DNA of 64,000 nucleotides from Aeromonas rivipollensis (GCF_037811135.1 NZ_CP149130.1:1918501-1982500), one strand, 5' to 3'; shown: positions 21,958-31,710, counted from the stretch's first letter. The notes: generated from the letters alone by a model not told the origin. A program made the numbers and translations.

Positions 21958-22689
21958 ATGTTGGAGCAGATTCGTATCGTGTTGGTAAACACCTCTCACA
22001 CCGGCAACATGGGGTCTGCGGCGAGAGCCATGAAGACCATGGGGCTGACGCAGCTGGTGTTGGTCGATCCGCAAGCCTTGCCAGATGACGATGCCATCGC
22101 CCTGGCGGCAGGGGCCAGCGATGTGCTGGCCAATGCCCTCATAGTCTCGACGCTGGATGACGCCATCGCCGATTGCGGCCTGGTCATCGGCACCAGTGCT
22201 CGATCTCGCACCCTGAGCTGGCCCATGCTGGATCCCCGCGAAGCGGGCGAGAAGCTGGTGACGGAAGGGGTGAAGCACCCGGTCGCCCTGGTGTTTGGCC
22301 GTGAGCGCACTGGCCTCACCAACGACGAGCTGCAAAAGTGCCACTATCACGTGGCCATCCCGGCCAATCCCGAATACAGCTCCCTCAATCTGGCCATGGC
22401 GGTGCAAACCCTCTGCTACGAGGTGCGCATGCACTGGCTGGATACTCAGGAGACTGATACAGCGGCTGAGGCGGAGCGGGTCGATTATCCCAGCGCGCAG
22501 CAGCTGGAAGGTTTCTATCTGCACCTGGAGCAGACCCTGCAGAAGACAGGTTTCATTGCCGATGATCACCCCGGTCATGTGATGAGCAAGCTGCGTCGCC
22601 TGTTCAATCGCGCCCGGCCGGAAGTGGTTGAATTGAATATCCTGCGGGGCATTCTCACCTCGGTGCAGAAAGCCCGGCCGCAGGATTAA
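21958..22689 (+). CDS. trmJ: tRNA (cytidine/uridine-2'-O)-methyltransferase TrmJ
   Basis: SPOUT-class methyltransferase that 2'-O-methylates position 32 of several tRNAs. It has 243 residues. The start [20 protein letters not shown] holds the conserved substrate-binding Asn/Arg, and the trefoil-knot region [16 protein letters not shown] and [17 protein letters not shown] binds SAM. It sits directly upstream of iscR, as in E. coli. Its stop codon overlaps the first IscR box of the isc promoter. Confidence 0.96.
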   Translation: MLEQIRIVLVNTSHTGNMGSAARAMKTMGLTQLVLVDPQALPDDDAIALAAGASDVLANALIVSTLDDAIADCGLVIGTSARSRTLSWPMLDPREAGEKLVTEGVKHPVALVFGRERTGLTNDELQKCHYHVAIPANPEYSSLNLAMAVQTLCYEVRMHWLDTQETDTAAEAERVDYPSAQQLEGFYLHLEQTLQKTGFIADDHPGHVMSKLRRLFNRARPEVVELNILRGILTSVQKARPQD

Positions 22690-22737
22690 TCCCGACTGAT
22701 TTACTCAACCATATACTTGACTGTTTTAGTCGGGTAT
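22688..22737 (+). promoter_or_regulatory. isc promoter region with two abutting IscR-type boxes
   Basis: Two 25-bp sequences match the type 1 IscR consensus (ATAsyyGACTrwwwyAGTCrrsTAT). The box at 22713-22737 is close to perfect (core GACTGTTTTAGTC). The box at 22688-22712 matches about 20 of 25 positions (core GACTGATTTACTC) and overlaps the trmJ stop. TTGACT at 22717-22722 may be the -35 inside the second box, so IscR binding would block polymerase. Repression by [2Fe-2S]-IscR is established for the family. Confidence 0.83.
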
Positions 22738-22782
22738 GTGACCATGTGCCCATATTGATTTGTTCGCAAGACGGTAAGGCAT

Positions 22783-23286
22783 ATGAGACTGACCTCAAAA
22801 GGACGTTACGCTGTGACAGCCATGCTAGACGTGGCGTTGCATGCAGAGCAGGGGCCTGTTCCCCTGGCTGATATTTCAGAGCGCCAGGGCATCTCCTTGT
22901 CCTATCTGGAACAACTGTTTGCCCGTCTGCGCAAGCATGGACTGGTGAGCAGCGTGCGCGGCCCGGGCGGCGGTTATCGCCTCGGCCTGGCCCCTGGCGA
23001 GATCTCGGTAGGTCAGGTGATCACCGCGGTCGATGAGTCGGTCGATGCGACCAAGTGTCTCGGCAAGGGGGGCTGCCATGGCGGTACCCAGTGTCTGACC
23101 CACTCCCTGTGGCGTGACTTGAGCGAGCGCATTTCCAGTTTCCTGGGGGACATCACCCTGGCGGAGCTGGTCGGCCAGGCCGATGTGCGCCGCATCGCCG
23201 GCAAGCAAGATGAACAAATGAAGACCGTGTTGTCCCTGGTTGACCGGGCAGAACGCGGTGATGTGAGCTTGAAAGTCCAACTATAA
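22783..23286 (+). CDS. iscR: Iron-sulfur cluster regulator IscR
   Basis: Rrf2-family regulator that senses Fe-S status with a [2Fe-2S] cluster and represses the isc operon when loaded. It has 167 residues. The winged helix-turn-helix is at the N-terminus ([20 protein letters not shown]). The cluster ligands Cys92, Cys98 and Cys104, plus His107, are all present in the [18 protein letters not shown] stretch. It is first gene of the isc operon, with its own binding sites upstream. Confidence 0.98.
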   Translation: MRLTSKGRYAVTAMLDVALHAEQGPVPLADISERQGISLSYLEQLFARLRKHGLVSSVRGPGGGYRLGLAPGEISVGQVITAVDESVDATKCLGKGGCHGGTQCLTHSLWRDLSERISSFLGDITLAELVGQADVRRIAGKQDEQMKTVLSLVDRAERGDVSLKVQL

Positions 23287-23338
23287 ACGTGCTTTCCACG
23301 ACGAGTCGCTGTGTGACTCCGTCGTAACGGAGAAAAAC

Positions 23339-24553
23339 ATGAAACTGCCTATTTACCTTGATTATTCGGCAACCTGTCCGGTGGACCCGCGTGTCGCAGA
23401 AAAAATGATGCAGTGCCTCACCATGGACGGCCTGTTTGGCAATCCTGCCTCCCGCTCTCACCGTTTCGGCTGGCAGGCCGAAGAGGCGGTGGACCTGGCC
23501 CGTAATCAAGTGGCAGAGCTGATTGGTGCAGATCCTCGCGAGATCGTCTTCACCTCCGGCGCGACCGAATCCAACAACCTGGCCATCAAGGGCATAGCCC
23601 ACTTCTATGCTGGCAAGGGCAAGCACATCATCACCTCCAAGACCGAACACAAGGCGGTGCTCGACACCTGCCGTCAGCTGGAGCGTGAAGGTTACGAGGT
23701 GACCTACCTCGAGCCGATGCCCAGCGGCCTGTTCACCCTGGAGCAGATTGAAGGTGCCCTGCGCGATGACACCATCCTGGTCAGCATCATGCACGTCAAC
23801 AACGAGATCGGTGTGGTGCAAGACATCAACGCCATCGGCGAGCTGTGCCGCTCCCGCAAGATCCTGCTGCACGTGGACGCGGTCCAGAGCGTGGGCAAGA
23901 TCCCGGTCGACGTGGAAGCGCTGAAAGTGGATCTGCTCTCCATGTCCGCCCACAAGGTATACGGTCCGAAGGGCATCGGTGCCCTGTACGTGCGCCGCAA
24001 GCCGCGGGTCCGCCTGGAAGCCCAGATGCACGGTGGTGGTCATGAGCGCGGCATGCGTTCCGGTACCCTGGCGACCCACCAGATCGTCGGCATGGGCGAG
24101 GCCTTCCGTATCGCAAAGGAAGAGATGGCGAGCGAGAGCCAGCACATCATGGCCCTGCGTCAGCGTCTGTGGAACGGCATCAAGAACATCGAAGAAGTCT
24201 ATGTCAACGGCGATCTGGACCACCGTGTCCCGGGTAACCTGAACGTCAGCTTCGCCTATGTGGAAGGGGAATCCCTCATCATGGCGCTGAAGGATCTGGC
24301 AGTCTCTTCCGGTTCGGCCTGTACCTCGGCCAGCCTGGAGCCTTCCTACGTGTTGCGCGCCCTGGGCCTGAACGACGAGCTGGCACACAGCTCCATCCGT
24401 TTCAGCATCGGTCGCTTCACCACAGAGGAAGAGATCGACTACGCAATCAAGCTCATCTGCGACTCCATCGGTCGTCTGCGCGAGATGTCCCCCCTGTGGG
24501 AGATGTTCAAGGACGGCGTCGATCTGAACACGGTCGAATGGGCACATCACTGA
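23339..24553 (+). CDS. iscS: Cysteine desulfurase IscS
   Basis: PLP enzyme that takes sulfur from cysteine for Fe-S assembly on IscU and for tRNA thiolation. It has 404 residues, the family length. The PLP lysine is Lys206 ([14 protein letters not shown]) and the persulfide-forming residue is Cys328 ([14 protein letters not shown]). It is second in the isc operon, 52 bp after iscR. Confidence 0.98.
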   Translation: MKLPIYLDYSATCPVDPRVAEKMMQCLTMDGLFGNPASRSHRFGWQAEEAVDLARNQVAELIGADPREIVFTSGATESNNLAIKGIAHFYAGKGKHIITSKTEHKAVLDTCRQLEREGYEVTYLEPMPSGLFTLEQIEGALRDDTILVSIMHVNNEIGVVQDINAIGELCRSRKILLHVDAVQSVGKIPVDVEALKVDLLSMSAHKVYGPKGIGALYVRRKPRVRLEAQMHGGGHERGMRSGTLATHQIVGMGEAFRIAKEEMASESQHIMALRQRLWNGIKNIEEVYVNGDLDHRVPGNLNVSFAYVEGESLIMALKDLAVSSGSACTSASLEPSYVLRALGLNDELAHSSIRFSIGRFTTEEEIDYAIKLICDSIGRLREMSPLWEMFKDGVDLNTVEWAHH

Positions 24554-24607
24554 TCCTTGCCAGCGCGGCAAGTGTTTGGTGAACAACGGAATTAGCAGGA
24601 GTTAGAT

Positions 24608-24991
24608 ATGGCTTACAGTGAAAAAGTAATCGACCACTACGAGAATCCCCGCAACGTGGGTGGCTTCGACAAGAACGATCCCAGCATCGCGACCGGCATG
24701 GTCGGCGCCCCGGCCTGTGGCGACGTGATGAAGCTGCAACTGAAGATCAGCGACGACGGCATCATCGAAGACGCCAAGTTCAAGACCTACGGCTGTGGCT
24801 CCGCCATCGCCTCCAGCTCCCTGGTGACCGAGTGGGTCAAGGGCAAGACCCTGGACGAAGCCGCCGGCATCAAGAACACCGACATCGCCGAAGAGCTGGC
24901 CCTGCCACCGGTGAAGATCCACTGCTCCATTCTGGCGGAGGATGCCATCAAGGCCGCCATCGCCGATTACAAGCAGAAGAAAGGTCTCTAA
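24608..24991 (+). CDS. iscU: Fe-S cluster scaffold IscU
   Basis: A 127-residue scaffold on which [2Fe-2S] and [4Fe-4S] clusters are built. Ligands Cys37, Asp39, Cys63 and Cys106 are in place, as is the HscA recognition motif LPPVK at residues 99-103. It is third in the operon. Confidence 0.98.
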   Translation: MAYSEKVIDHYENPRNVGGFDKNDPSIATGMVGAPACGDVMKLQLKISDDGIIEDAKFKTYGCGSAIASSSLVTEWVKGKTLDEAAGIKNTDIAEELALPPVKIHCSILAEDAIKAAIADYKQKKGL

Positions 24992-25006
24992 GGTCCGGAG
25001 AGCAGT

Positions 25007-25330
25007 ATGGCCATTACCATGACAGATGCCGCAGCGGCACGGGTTTCCTCTTTCATAACCAACCGGGGCAAGGGCATAGGCCTGCGCCTCGGCGTTAAGA
25101 CCACCGGCTGTTCTGGCCTTGCCTATGTGCTCGAGTTTGTGGATGAGCTGGCCGCTGAGGATCAGGTATTCGAGCAGAATGGTGTCAAGATCATCGTCGA
25201 TGCCAAGAGCCTGATCCATCTGGATGGCACCGAGCTGGACTTCGTCAAGGAGGGCCTCAACGAGGGCTTCCAGTTCAACAACCCGAATGCCAAGGGCGAG
25301 TGTGGTTGTGGCGAAAGTTTCAGTGTGTAA
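25007..25330 (+). CDS. iscA: A-type Fe-S carrier IscA
   Basis: A 107-residue A-type carrier that delivers clusters to apo-proteins. Its conserved cysteines are Cys35, Cys99 and Cys101 ([11 protein letters not shown] at the C-terminus). It lies 15 bp after iscU. A very strong hairpin follows before hscB. Confidence 0.97.
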   Translation: MAITMTDAAAARVSSFITNRGKGIGLRLGVKTTGCSGLAYVLEFVDELAAEDQVFEQNGVKIIVDAKSLIHLDGTELDFVKEGLNEGFQFNNPNAKGECGCGESFSV

Positions 25331-25369
25331 GCGGCAAAGCGTCAGTGTCTGAGGCGTTGGTAATAAAAG

Positions 25370-25403
25370 CGGCTGGACGGGAAGGGCACTTCCCGTCCAG
25401 CCG
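25370..25403 (+). other. Perfect 15-bp hairpin between iscA and hscB
   Basis: CGGCTGGACGGGAAG (25370-25384) pairs without mismatch with CTTCCCGTCCAGCCG (25389-25403) across a GGCA loop. The sequence after it (TTCCAACTCTC) lacks a T-run, so it is more likely an mRNA processing or stability element, or a Rho-linked pause, than an intrinsic terminator. Confidence 0.75.
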
Positions 25404-25461
25404 TTCCAACTCTCAAGACGAGTGTGATTGCGGTGCAAGCTTCCTTGTCTGAGGATGTACG

Positions 25462-25980
25462 ATGAATCATTTCGAGCTGTTCGGGCTGGCTGAGGGCTTC
25501 GAGCTCGATACCCGCCAGCTGGCAGACACCTACCGCCAGTTGCAGACCCGGTTCCACCCCGATCGTTTTGCCACAGCCCCCGAGCGGGAGCAGTTGGCCG
25601 CGGTGCAGCGTGCCGCCCAGATCAACGATGCCTTCACCACCCTCAAGTCCCCCCTGCGCCGAGCCGAATACCTGCTCTCCCTGCGCGGCACCGACATTCG
25701 AGGCGAGCAACAGACCCTGCAAGACACCTCTTTCCTGATGCAACAGCTGGAGTGGCGCGAGCGTCTGGCTGACCTGAAAGGGAATGCGAGTCCTGAGCGT
25801 GCCATCGAAGATTTTCGTCGCGAGATCAGGCATGATCACCAGTCTCTGATGCAACGGCTGACCGAGGCCCTCACTGCGGGTGAAGATCTGACGGCGGCCG
25901 ATTGCGTGCGCAAACTCAAGTTTGTCGACAAGCTCCTCGAGGAGCTGGAACGATTCGAAGACTCGCTGTTCGAGTCTTGA
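25462..25980 (+). CDS. hscB: Co-chaperone HscB
   Basis: J-protein that brings IscU to the Hsp70 HscA and stimulates its ATPase. It has 172 residues. An N-terminal J domain carries HPD at residues 32-34 (TRFHPDRFA), and a C-terminal helical domain binds IscU. It lies 131 bp after iscA, beyond the hairpin, and 28 bp before hscA. Confidence 0.96.
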   Translation: MNHFELFGLAEGFELDTRQLADTYRQLQTRFHPDRFATAPEREQLAAVQRAAQINDAFTTLKSPLRRAEYLLSLRGTDIRGEQQTLQDTSFLMQQLEWRERLADLKGNASPERAIEDFRREIRHDHQSLMQRLTEALTAGEDLTAADCVRKLKFVDKLLEELERFEDSLFES

Positions 25981-26008
25981 CCCTCTAACGCTGGAATTGT
26001 GATTACCC

Positions 26009-27871
26009 ATGGCATTACTGCAAATCGCCGAGCCCGGCCAGAGCGCCGCGCCTCATCAGCATAAACGTGCCGTTGGCATCGATCTCGGCACCACCAACTC
26101 CCTGGTCGCCGCCGTACGCAGCGGCCAGGCCGACACCCTCTGTGACGAGCAAGGGCGCGATCTGCTGCCCTCTGTGGTGCACTATCAAGCTGCCGGGAGC
26201 CAGAGCGACGCCATCCGGGTAGGCTTTGACGCCAAGCGTGAAGCCGCCCTCGATCCCCACAACACCATCGTCTCGGTCAAACGGATGATGGGCAAGGCGC
26301 TGGCCGACATGGATACCCGTCAGCAGCCTTACGAGTTCGTGGCCGCCGACAACGGCATGCCCCAGATCCAGACCCGCCAGGGGCTGGTCAATCCGGTGCA
26401 GGTCTCGGCCGAGATCCTGAAAAAACTGGCCGAGCGCGGCGTCGCCTCCCTCGGCGGCGACCTCGATGGCGTGGTCATCACTGTGCCCGCCTATTTTGAC
26501 GACGCTCAGCGCCAGGGGACCAAGGATGCGGCCCGGCTGGCCGGCCTGCACGTGCTGCGGCTGCTCAACGAGCCCACGGCCGCCGCCATCGCCTATGGCC
26601 TCGACTCCGGTCAGGAAGGGGTGATCGCCGTCTATGACCTCGGTGGCGGCACCTTCGACATCTCCATCCTGCGTCTGCATCGCGGTGTGTTCGAGGTGAT
26701 GGCCACCGGCGGCGACTCGGCGCTGGGGGGCGATGACTTCGATCACCTGCTGGCGGACTGGATCAAGGCGCAAGCCGGCCTGAGCGGCCAGCTCGAAGCC
26801 CGCACCCAGCGCGAGCTGCTGGACGTGGCGGCGGCGGTCAAGCACGGCCTGACGGATGCCGACCGCGTTTCCTGCACCTTTGCCGGTTGGCAGGGGGAGG
26901 TGAGCCGCAGCCAGTTCGACGAGCTCATCATGCCGCTGGTCAAGCGCACCCTGCTGGCCTGCCGCCGCGCCTTGCGCGATGCGGGGCTCGAGCAGGTGGA
27001 AGTGCTGGAAGTGGTGATGGTGGGGGGCTCCACCCGGGTGCCGCTGGTGCGCGAGCAGGTAGGGGAGTTCTTCCAGCGTACGCCCCTGACCAGCATCGAC
27101 CCGGACAAGGTGGTCGCCATCGGCGCCGCCATCCAGGCCGACATCCTGGTGGGCAACAAGCCCGATGCCGAGATGCTGCTGCTGGACGTGATCCCGCTCT
27201 CCCTGGGTCTTGAAACCATGGGTGGCCTCGCCGAGAAGGTGATCCCGCGCAACACCACCATACCGGTGGCCCGCGCCCAGGAGTTCACCACCTTCAAGGA
27301 TGGCCAGACTGCCATGGCCATTCATGTGGTGCAGGGAGAACGCGAGCTGGTGGCGGATTGCCGCTCCCTGGCCCGCTTTACCCTGACCGGCATTCCGCCC
27401 ATGGCGGCCGGCGCCGCCCACATTCGCGTCACCTTCCAGGTGGATGCGGACGGGCTGCTGTCGGTCAGCGCCATGGAGAAATCCTCCGGCGTGCAGGCGG
27501 AGATCCAGGTCAAGCCCTCCTATGGCTTGGCGGAAGAGGACATCCTCAGCATGCTGAGCGCCTCCATCGCCAATGCCCAGCAGGACATGGATGCCCGCAT
27601 GCTGGCGGAGCAGCAGGTCGAAGCCGATCGGGTGGTGGAGAGCCTCAATGCGGCGCTGGCCGCCGATGGCGAAGCGCTGCTGAGTGCCGCCGAACGTGCC
27701 GAGATCGATGCCGCGATCAATCACCTGCTGGCCATGCGTGCCACCGGCACAACCAACCAAATCAAAGATGCCATCGAGGCGGCGGATGCCGTCAGTGGCG
27801 AGTTTGCGGCCCGTCGCATGGATGCCTCCATTCGCAAGGTGCTGACCGGCCAAAACGTCAACAAGGTGTAA
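26009..27871 (+). CDS. hscA: Fe-S assembly Hsp70 chaperone HscA
   Basis: Specialised Hsp70 that binds the LPPVK motif of IscU and drives cluster transfer. It has 620 residues. The ATPase domain starts with [15 protein letters not shown] and contains [22 protein letters not shown] and [15 protein letters not shown]; the substrate domain begins near residue 390 ([14 protein letters not shown]). The next gene, fdx, starts one base after its stop, so the two are tightly linked. Confidence 0.97.
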   Translation: MALLQIAEPGQSAAPHQHKRAVGIDLGTTNSLVAAVRSGQADTLCDEQGRDLLPSVVHYQAAGSQSDAIRVGFDAKREAALDPHNTIVSVKRMMGKALADMDTRQQPYEFVAADNGMPQIQTRQGLVNPVQVSAEILKKLAERGVASLGGDLDGVVITVPAYFDDAQRQGTKDAARLAGLHVLRLLNEPTAAAIAYGLDSGQEGVIAVYDLGGGTFDISILRLHRGVFEVMATGGDSALGGDDFDHLLADWIKAQAGLSGQLEARTQRELLDVAAAVKHGLTDADRVSCTFAGWQGEVSRSQFDELIMPLVKRTLLACRRALRDAGLEQVEVLEVVMVGGSTRVPLVREQVGEFFQRTPLTSIDPDKVVAIGAAIQADILVGNKPDAEMLLLDVIPLSLGLETMGGLAEKVIPRNTTIPVARAQEFTTFKDGQTAMAIHVVQGERELVADCRSLARFTLTGIPPMAAGAAHIRVTFQVDADGLLSVSAMEKSSGVQAEIQVKPSYGLAEEDILSMLSASIANAQQDMDARMLAEQQVEADRVVESLNAALAADGEALLSAAERAEIDAAINHLLAMRATGTTNQIKDAIEAADAVSGEFAARRMDASIRKVLTGQNVNKV

Positions 27872-27872
27872 T

Positions 27873-28211
27873 ATGCCAAAACTGATCATTCTGCCTCACC
27901 CCGAACTCTGTCCGGACGGCGCAGCCCTCGAGGGTGCGACCGGTGAGACCATACTGGACATCGCCCTGCGCAACGGCATCGAGATCGAGCATGCCTGCGA
28001 GAAGTCCTGTGCCTGTACCACCTGCCACTGCGTGGTGCGGGAGGGCTTTGACTCCCTCGAGCCGAGCGATGAGCTGGAAGACGACATGCTGGACAAGGCA
28101 TGGGGACTGGAACCGGAATCCCGCTTGAGCTGCCAGGCCCGTCTGGCGGACGAGGATCTGGTGGTGGAGCTGCCCAAGTACACCATCAACCTCGCCTCCG
28201 AGCGTCATTGA
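27873..28211 (+). CDS. fdx: [2Fe-2S] ferredoxin of the isc system
   Basis: A 112-residue adrenodoxin-type ferredoxin that supplies electrons for cluster assembly. The ligands Cys42, Cys48, Cys51 and Cys87 are present; two extra cysteines (46 and 53) lie in the loop. It is the last isc gene here: the short iscX gene that follows fdx in E. coli is not found before the downstream terminator. Confidence 0.97.
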   Translation: MPKLIILPHPELCPDGAALEGATGETILDIALRNGIEIEHACEKSCACTTCHCVVREGFDSLEPSDELEDDMLDKAWGLEPESRLSCQARLADEDLVVELPKYTINLASERH

Positions 28212-28281
28212 TTGACCCGCTAATTACACATGAGTGAATTGCGCGTGCAGCATCCCATGGTGTAGTGATGATATGGTGAAG

Positions 28282-28312
28282 GCCGTACCCCTCGGGGGAA
28301 CGGCTTTTTTTG
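28282..28312 (+). terminator. Terminator after fdx
   Basis: GCCGT...CCCC / GGGG...ACGGC stem (28282-28291 with 28294-28304, one internal mismatch), followed by seven T. It ends the isc operon before pepB. Confidence 0.85.
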
Positions 28313-28369
28313 TCTCCGTTACCCCGCGTTGTTAATGAATCGTGCCAAGAAAAAAGGAAGCAAGAGAAG

Positions 28370-29674
28370 ATGGCTGACATGATGAAGGTACTGTTATCCG
28401 CCCAGGCCGCTGCCGCCGTCTGGGGTGAAGGCGCCCTGCTCAGTTTCAGCGGTGAGGAGACCCTGATCCACCTGGGCGCTACCGTCCAGCAGCAGGATGC
28501 CTTGCGCACCATTCAGCGGGCGGCCCGCCGACTCGAATCGAGCGGCATCAAGCGGGTGAGCCTGGCCGGTGAGGGTTGGGATCTGGAGCGTCGTTACGCC
28601 TTCGCCCAGGGCTTCTATGCCGCCAAGGGGCAGCGTGAACTGGACTTCGGCGAGCAGAGCGCGGCGCAGGCCCGTGAGCTGGAGGCGCTGATCAAGGCGA
28701 CCCGCTGGGTGCGCGAGGTGACCAACGGTTGCCCGGAAGAGATCTACCCCATGAGTCTGGCAGAGTCCGCCCTGCTGCTGATCCGCGGCCTGGGTGGCGA
28801 TCAGGTCACCGCCCGCATCACCGCAGGAGAAGCCCTGCGGGAGGCCGGCCATATCGGGATCTGGTCGGTGGGCCGCGGCAGCGAGCGCGAGCCCGTGCTG
28901 CTGGAGCTGGACTACAACCCGACCGGGGATCGCAACGCCCTCGTGGTGGCGGCCCTGGTGGGCAAGGGCATCACCTTCGACTCCGGTGGCTACTCCATGA
29001 AGTCCTCTGACAACATGCTGCCGATGAAGTCCGACATGGGCGGTGCCGCCATGGTGACCGGCGCCCTGGCGCTCGCCATCAGCCGCGGCCTCGACAAGCG
29101 GGTGAAGCTTATCCTCTGCTGCGCCGAGAACCTGGTCTCCGGCCACGCCTTCAAGCTCGGTGACATCCTCACCTACAAGAACGGCATCTCGGTGGAGATC
29201 CAGAACACTGACGCCGAAGGTCGCCTGGTGCTGGCCGATGGCCTGCTGGCGGCCTCCGACAGCGGCGCGGCCCACATTCTCGATGCCGCCACCCTGACCG
29301 GTGCCGCCAAGACGGCGCTGGGGCGCGACTACAACGCCGTGTTTGCCCTCGACGAGGGGGAGCAGGCGCGCGCCCTGGCCTCCGCCAAAGCCGAGAACGA
29401 GAAGGCCTGGCCCCTGCCGCTGGAACCCTGGCATGTGGGACAGCTCACCTCGGCCTTCGCCGAGCTGGGTAACGTGGCCTCCGCCGAAGGCACCGCCGGT
29501 GCTACTACGGCCGCCGCCTTTTTGTCGCGCTTCGTCCGTGACGAGGGCAAGGGCTGGGTGCACCTGGATCTCGCCGCCTCCTATCAAAAGTCCGGCAACG
29601 AACTGTGGGCGACCGGCGCCAAGGGCCACGGCCTGCGCACTATAGCTCGCTGGTTGCAGGAGGTGTGTGCATGA
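28370..29674 (+). CDS. pepB: Peptidase B (M17 leucyl aminopeptidase family), first copy
   Basis: Cytoplasmic M17 aminopeptidase with two metal ions. It has 434 residues. Active-site elements are intact: GKGITFDSGGYSMKSS (metal-binding Lys and Asp, catalytic Lys), MKSDMGGAAMVTGALA (Asp) and NTDAEGRLVLADGL (Asp, Glu and bicarbonate-binding Arg). The start at 28370 (MADMMKVLLS) fits the E. coli PepB N-terminus and has AAGGAAG upstream. It follows the isc terminator and overlaps the next gene, a second pepB, by 4 bp (ATGA). Confidence 0.94.
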   Translation: MADMMKVLLSAQAAAAVWGEGALLSFSGEETLIHLGATVQQQDALRTIQRAARRLESSGIKRVSLAGEGWDLERRYAFAQGFYAAKGQRELDFGEQSAAQARELEALIKATRWVREVTNGCPEEIYPMSLAESALLLIRGLGGDQVTARITAGEALREAGHIGIWSVGRGSEREPVLLELDYNPTGDRNALVVAALVGKGITFDSGGYSMKSSDNMLPMKSDMGGAAMVTGALALAISRGLDKRVKLILCCAENLVSGHAFKLGDILTYKNGISVEIQNTDAEGRLVLADGLLAASDSGAAHILDAATLTGAAKTALGRDYNAVFALDEGEQARALASAKAENEKAWPLPLEPWHVGQLTSAFAELGNVASAEGTAGATTAAAFLSRFVRDEGKGWVHLDLAASYQKSGNELWATGAKGHGLRTIARWLQEVCA

Positions 29675-30963
29675 ACGTCTGGCTGAGCCGTGAATTTGCC
29701 GCCCCCGAGTGGGGAGAGGGGGCACTGCTTTCCCATCGCCCCGACGGCATGGTGATCCACCTGGTGACGGCGTCGCCCTTGCTGGACATCCAGCAGGCGG
29801 CCCGCCGCCTCTGTGGTCAGGGGATCCAGAAGGTCGCCCTGTGCGGTCACTGGGAGCGCGAGCAGCAGTGGGCCTTCGCCCAGGGGCTGCAGACCCCCAA
29901 GGCCGAGGTGGAGCTGCAGTGGGCGACCTCGTCCGAAGAGGACAGGGAGGAGCTGGAGGCGCGCTGGCTGTGCGGGCGCTGGGTGCGCGAGATGACCAAT
30001 GCGACCCCGGAGCAGCTGGGCCCGCTGGAGCTGGCGGTGGAGGCGGCGGCCTTCATCACCGAGCTGGCGCCGGACAGGATCAGTCATCGCATCCTCAAGG
30101 GGGAGGCGCTGCAACAGGCGGGTTGGGTCGGTCTCTATCAGGTTGGCCGCGGCAGCGATCGCGAACCCGTGATGCTTGAGCTGGACTACAACCCCACCGG
30201 GGATCGCAACGCCCCCGTGTTGGCGGCCCTGGTGGGCAAGGGGATCACCTTCGACTCCGGTGGCTACTCCATGAAAACCTCCCAGGGCATGCTCACCATG
30301 AAGCATGACATGGGGGGGGCGGCCATCGTCACCGGCGCCCTGGCGCTGGCCATACTGCGCGGGCTCGACAAGCGGGTGAAGCTCATCCTCTGCTGCGCCG
30401 AGAACCTGGTCTCCGGCCATGCCTACAAGCTGGGTGACATCCTCACCTACAAGAACGGCACCACGGTCGAAATCGTCAACACAGACGCCGAAGGGCGCCT
30501 GGTGCTGGCGGACGGCCTTCAGCTCGCCGGTGAATCCGGCGCGCCCCTCATCATAGACGCCGCCACCCTGACGGGGGCCGCCGTGATGGCGCTGGGGGGA
30601 CGCTACAACGCCCTGTTTGGCCTCGACAAGGGGCTGGTGAGCCGCGCCATGGCTTACTCGGATGCGGAGCAGGAGCCGGCCTGGCCGCTGCCGCTCGAGC
30701 CCTGGCACCGCCAGCAGTGCCCGTCCCACTACGCCGACACGGCCAACAGCCGTCCGGTGCCGGGCGGTGGTCCGGGGGGCGCCTCCAACGCGGCGGGCTT
30801 CCTCTCCCGTTTCGTTGCCAACGGGGGGCAGGGCTGGCTGCACGTGGATCTGGCCGCCTGTTTCAGCGAGAACGGCGACAACCTCTGGGCGCCGGGGGCC
30901 AACACCCTGGGGATGCGCACCATAGCGCACACCCTGCTGGCGGAGACGCGCCGAGGGGCATGA
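29671..30963 (+). CDS. Peptidase B (M17 leucyl aminopeptidase family), second tandem copy
   Basis: A 430-residue paralogue of the preceding gene. All catalytic motifs are kept: GKGITFDSGGYSMKTS, MKHDMGGAAIVTGALA and NTDAEGRLVLADGL. The catalytic half is nearly identical to copy 1 at protein level and very close at DNA level. The N-terminal domain differs strongly, and a Gly/Pro-rich insert (NSRPVPGGGPGGASNAAG) replaces a shorter loop near residue 380. Its ATG overlaps the stop of copy 1 (ATGA) with AGGAGG in place, so translation is coupled. Both copies look functional. A terminator follows. Confidence 0.93.
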   Translation: MNVWLSREFAAPEWGEGALLSHRPDGMVIHLVTASPLLDIQQAARRLCGQGIQKVALCGHWEREQQWAFAQGLQTPKAEVELQWATSSEEDREELEARWLCGRWVREMTNATPEQLGPLELAVEAAAFITELAPDRISHRILKGEALQQAGWVGLYQVGRGSDREPVMLELDYNPTGDRNAPVLAALVGKGITFDSGGYSMKTSQGMLTMKHDMGGAAIVTGALALAILRGLDKRVKLILCCAENLVSGHAYKLGDILTYKNGTTVEIVNTDAEGRLVLADGLQLAGESGAPLIIDAATLTGAAVMALGGRYNALFGLDKGLVSRAMAYSDAEQEPAWPLPLEPWHRQQCPSHYADTANSRPVPGGGPGGASNAAGFLSRFVANGGQGWLHVDLAACFSENGDNLWAPGANTLGMRTIAHTLLAETRRGA

Positions 30964-30970
30964 CAAGGCG

Positions 30971-30995
30971 AAAGGGCACCTCGGGGTGCCCTTTT
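30971..30995 (+). terminator. Terminator after the second pepB copy
   Basis: AAAGGGCACC / GGTGCCCTTT stem (30971-30980, 30985-30994) with loop TCGG and a short T-run. Confidence 0.88.
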
Positions 30996-31150
30996 CAGCG
31001 GTGCTGGTTATATGAGCAATAGATAGGGTTTTAGCGGGTTAGCGTGACTATCGTGCACAAGCGCACATTTTTTCTCAGTGCCATGGCACAAGATGAGTCA
31101 CCATGTTGTTTCAAGGAATTATTTGTTTAATAAAAAGTTGCTTTTTTGTG

Positions 31151-31179
31151 TGTTATTTCGTTTTTTGTTTACGTATAAT
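31151..31179 (+). promoter_or_regulatory. ndk promoter
   Basis: Perfect TATAAT at 31174-31179 with TGTTAT at 31151-31156 and a 17-nt spacer, in a T-rich tract. It lies about 50 bases upstream of ndk. Confidence 0.65.
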
Positions 31180-31233
31180 CGCCGCCGAACATGGATTCCT
31201 ACAATAAAACTCTGTAGTTAAGGAAAGAACTCA

Positions 31234-31662
31234 ATGGCTATCGAACGTACCTTCTCTATCGTCAAGCCGGACGCGGTCAGCAAGAACCTGATCGGTGCCA
31301 TCTACAGCCGCTTCGAAAGCGCCGGCCTGAAAGTGGTCGCCGCCAAGATGCTGCACCTGAGCAGCGAGCAGGCCGCCGGTTTCTACGCCGAACACCAGGG
31401 CAAGCCTTTCTATGATGGCCTGGTCGCTTTCATGACCTCGGGCCCCGTCATGGTACAGGTGCTGGAAGGGGAAGACGCCATTCGCCGTCACCGCGAAATC
31501 ATGGGCGCTACCAACCCGAAAGAGGCCCTGGCCGGTACCCTGCGTTCCTGCTATGCCGAGAGCATCGATCGCAACGCCGTGCACGGCTCCGATGCCCCGG
31601 CCTCTGCCGCCCGTGAAATCGCCTACTTCTTCTCCGACGCCGAGATCTGCCCGCGCGGCTGA
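31234..31662 (+). CDS. ndk: Nucleoside diphosphate kinase
   Basis: Transfers the gamma phosphate from ATP to other NDPs through a phosphohistidine. It has 142 residues, with catalytic His117 in [10 protein letters not shown] and the start [15 protein letters not shown] typical of the family. AAGGAAAG precedes the ATG. It has its own promoter and is followed by a strong terminator. Confidence 0.98.
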   Translation: MAIERTFSIVKPDAVSKNLIGAIYSRFESAGLKVVAAKMLHLSSEQAAGFYAEHQGKPFYDGLVAFMTSGPVMVQVLEGEDAIRRHREIMGATNPKEALAGTLRSCYAESIDRNAVHGSDAPASAAREIAYFFSDAEICPRG

Positions 31663-31681
31663 TTTTCGTCAGGAGATCATC

Positions 31682-31710
31682 AAGGGAGCCTCGGCTCCCT
31701 TTTGTTTTTT
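31682..31710 (+). terminator. Terminator after ndk
   Basis: GGGAGC (31684-31689) / GCTCCC (31694-31699) stem with loop CTCG, followed by TTTTGTTTTTT. Confidence 0.9.

Noticed and set aside
26015..27889. A 624-codon frame antisense to hscA
   Set aside because: Shadow of hscA.
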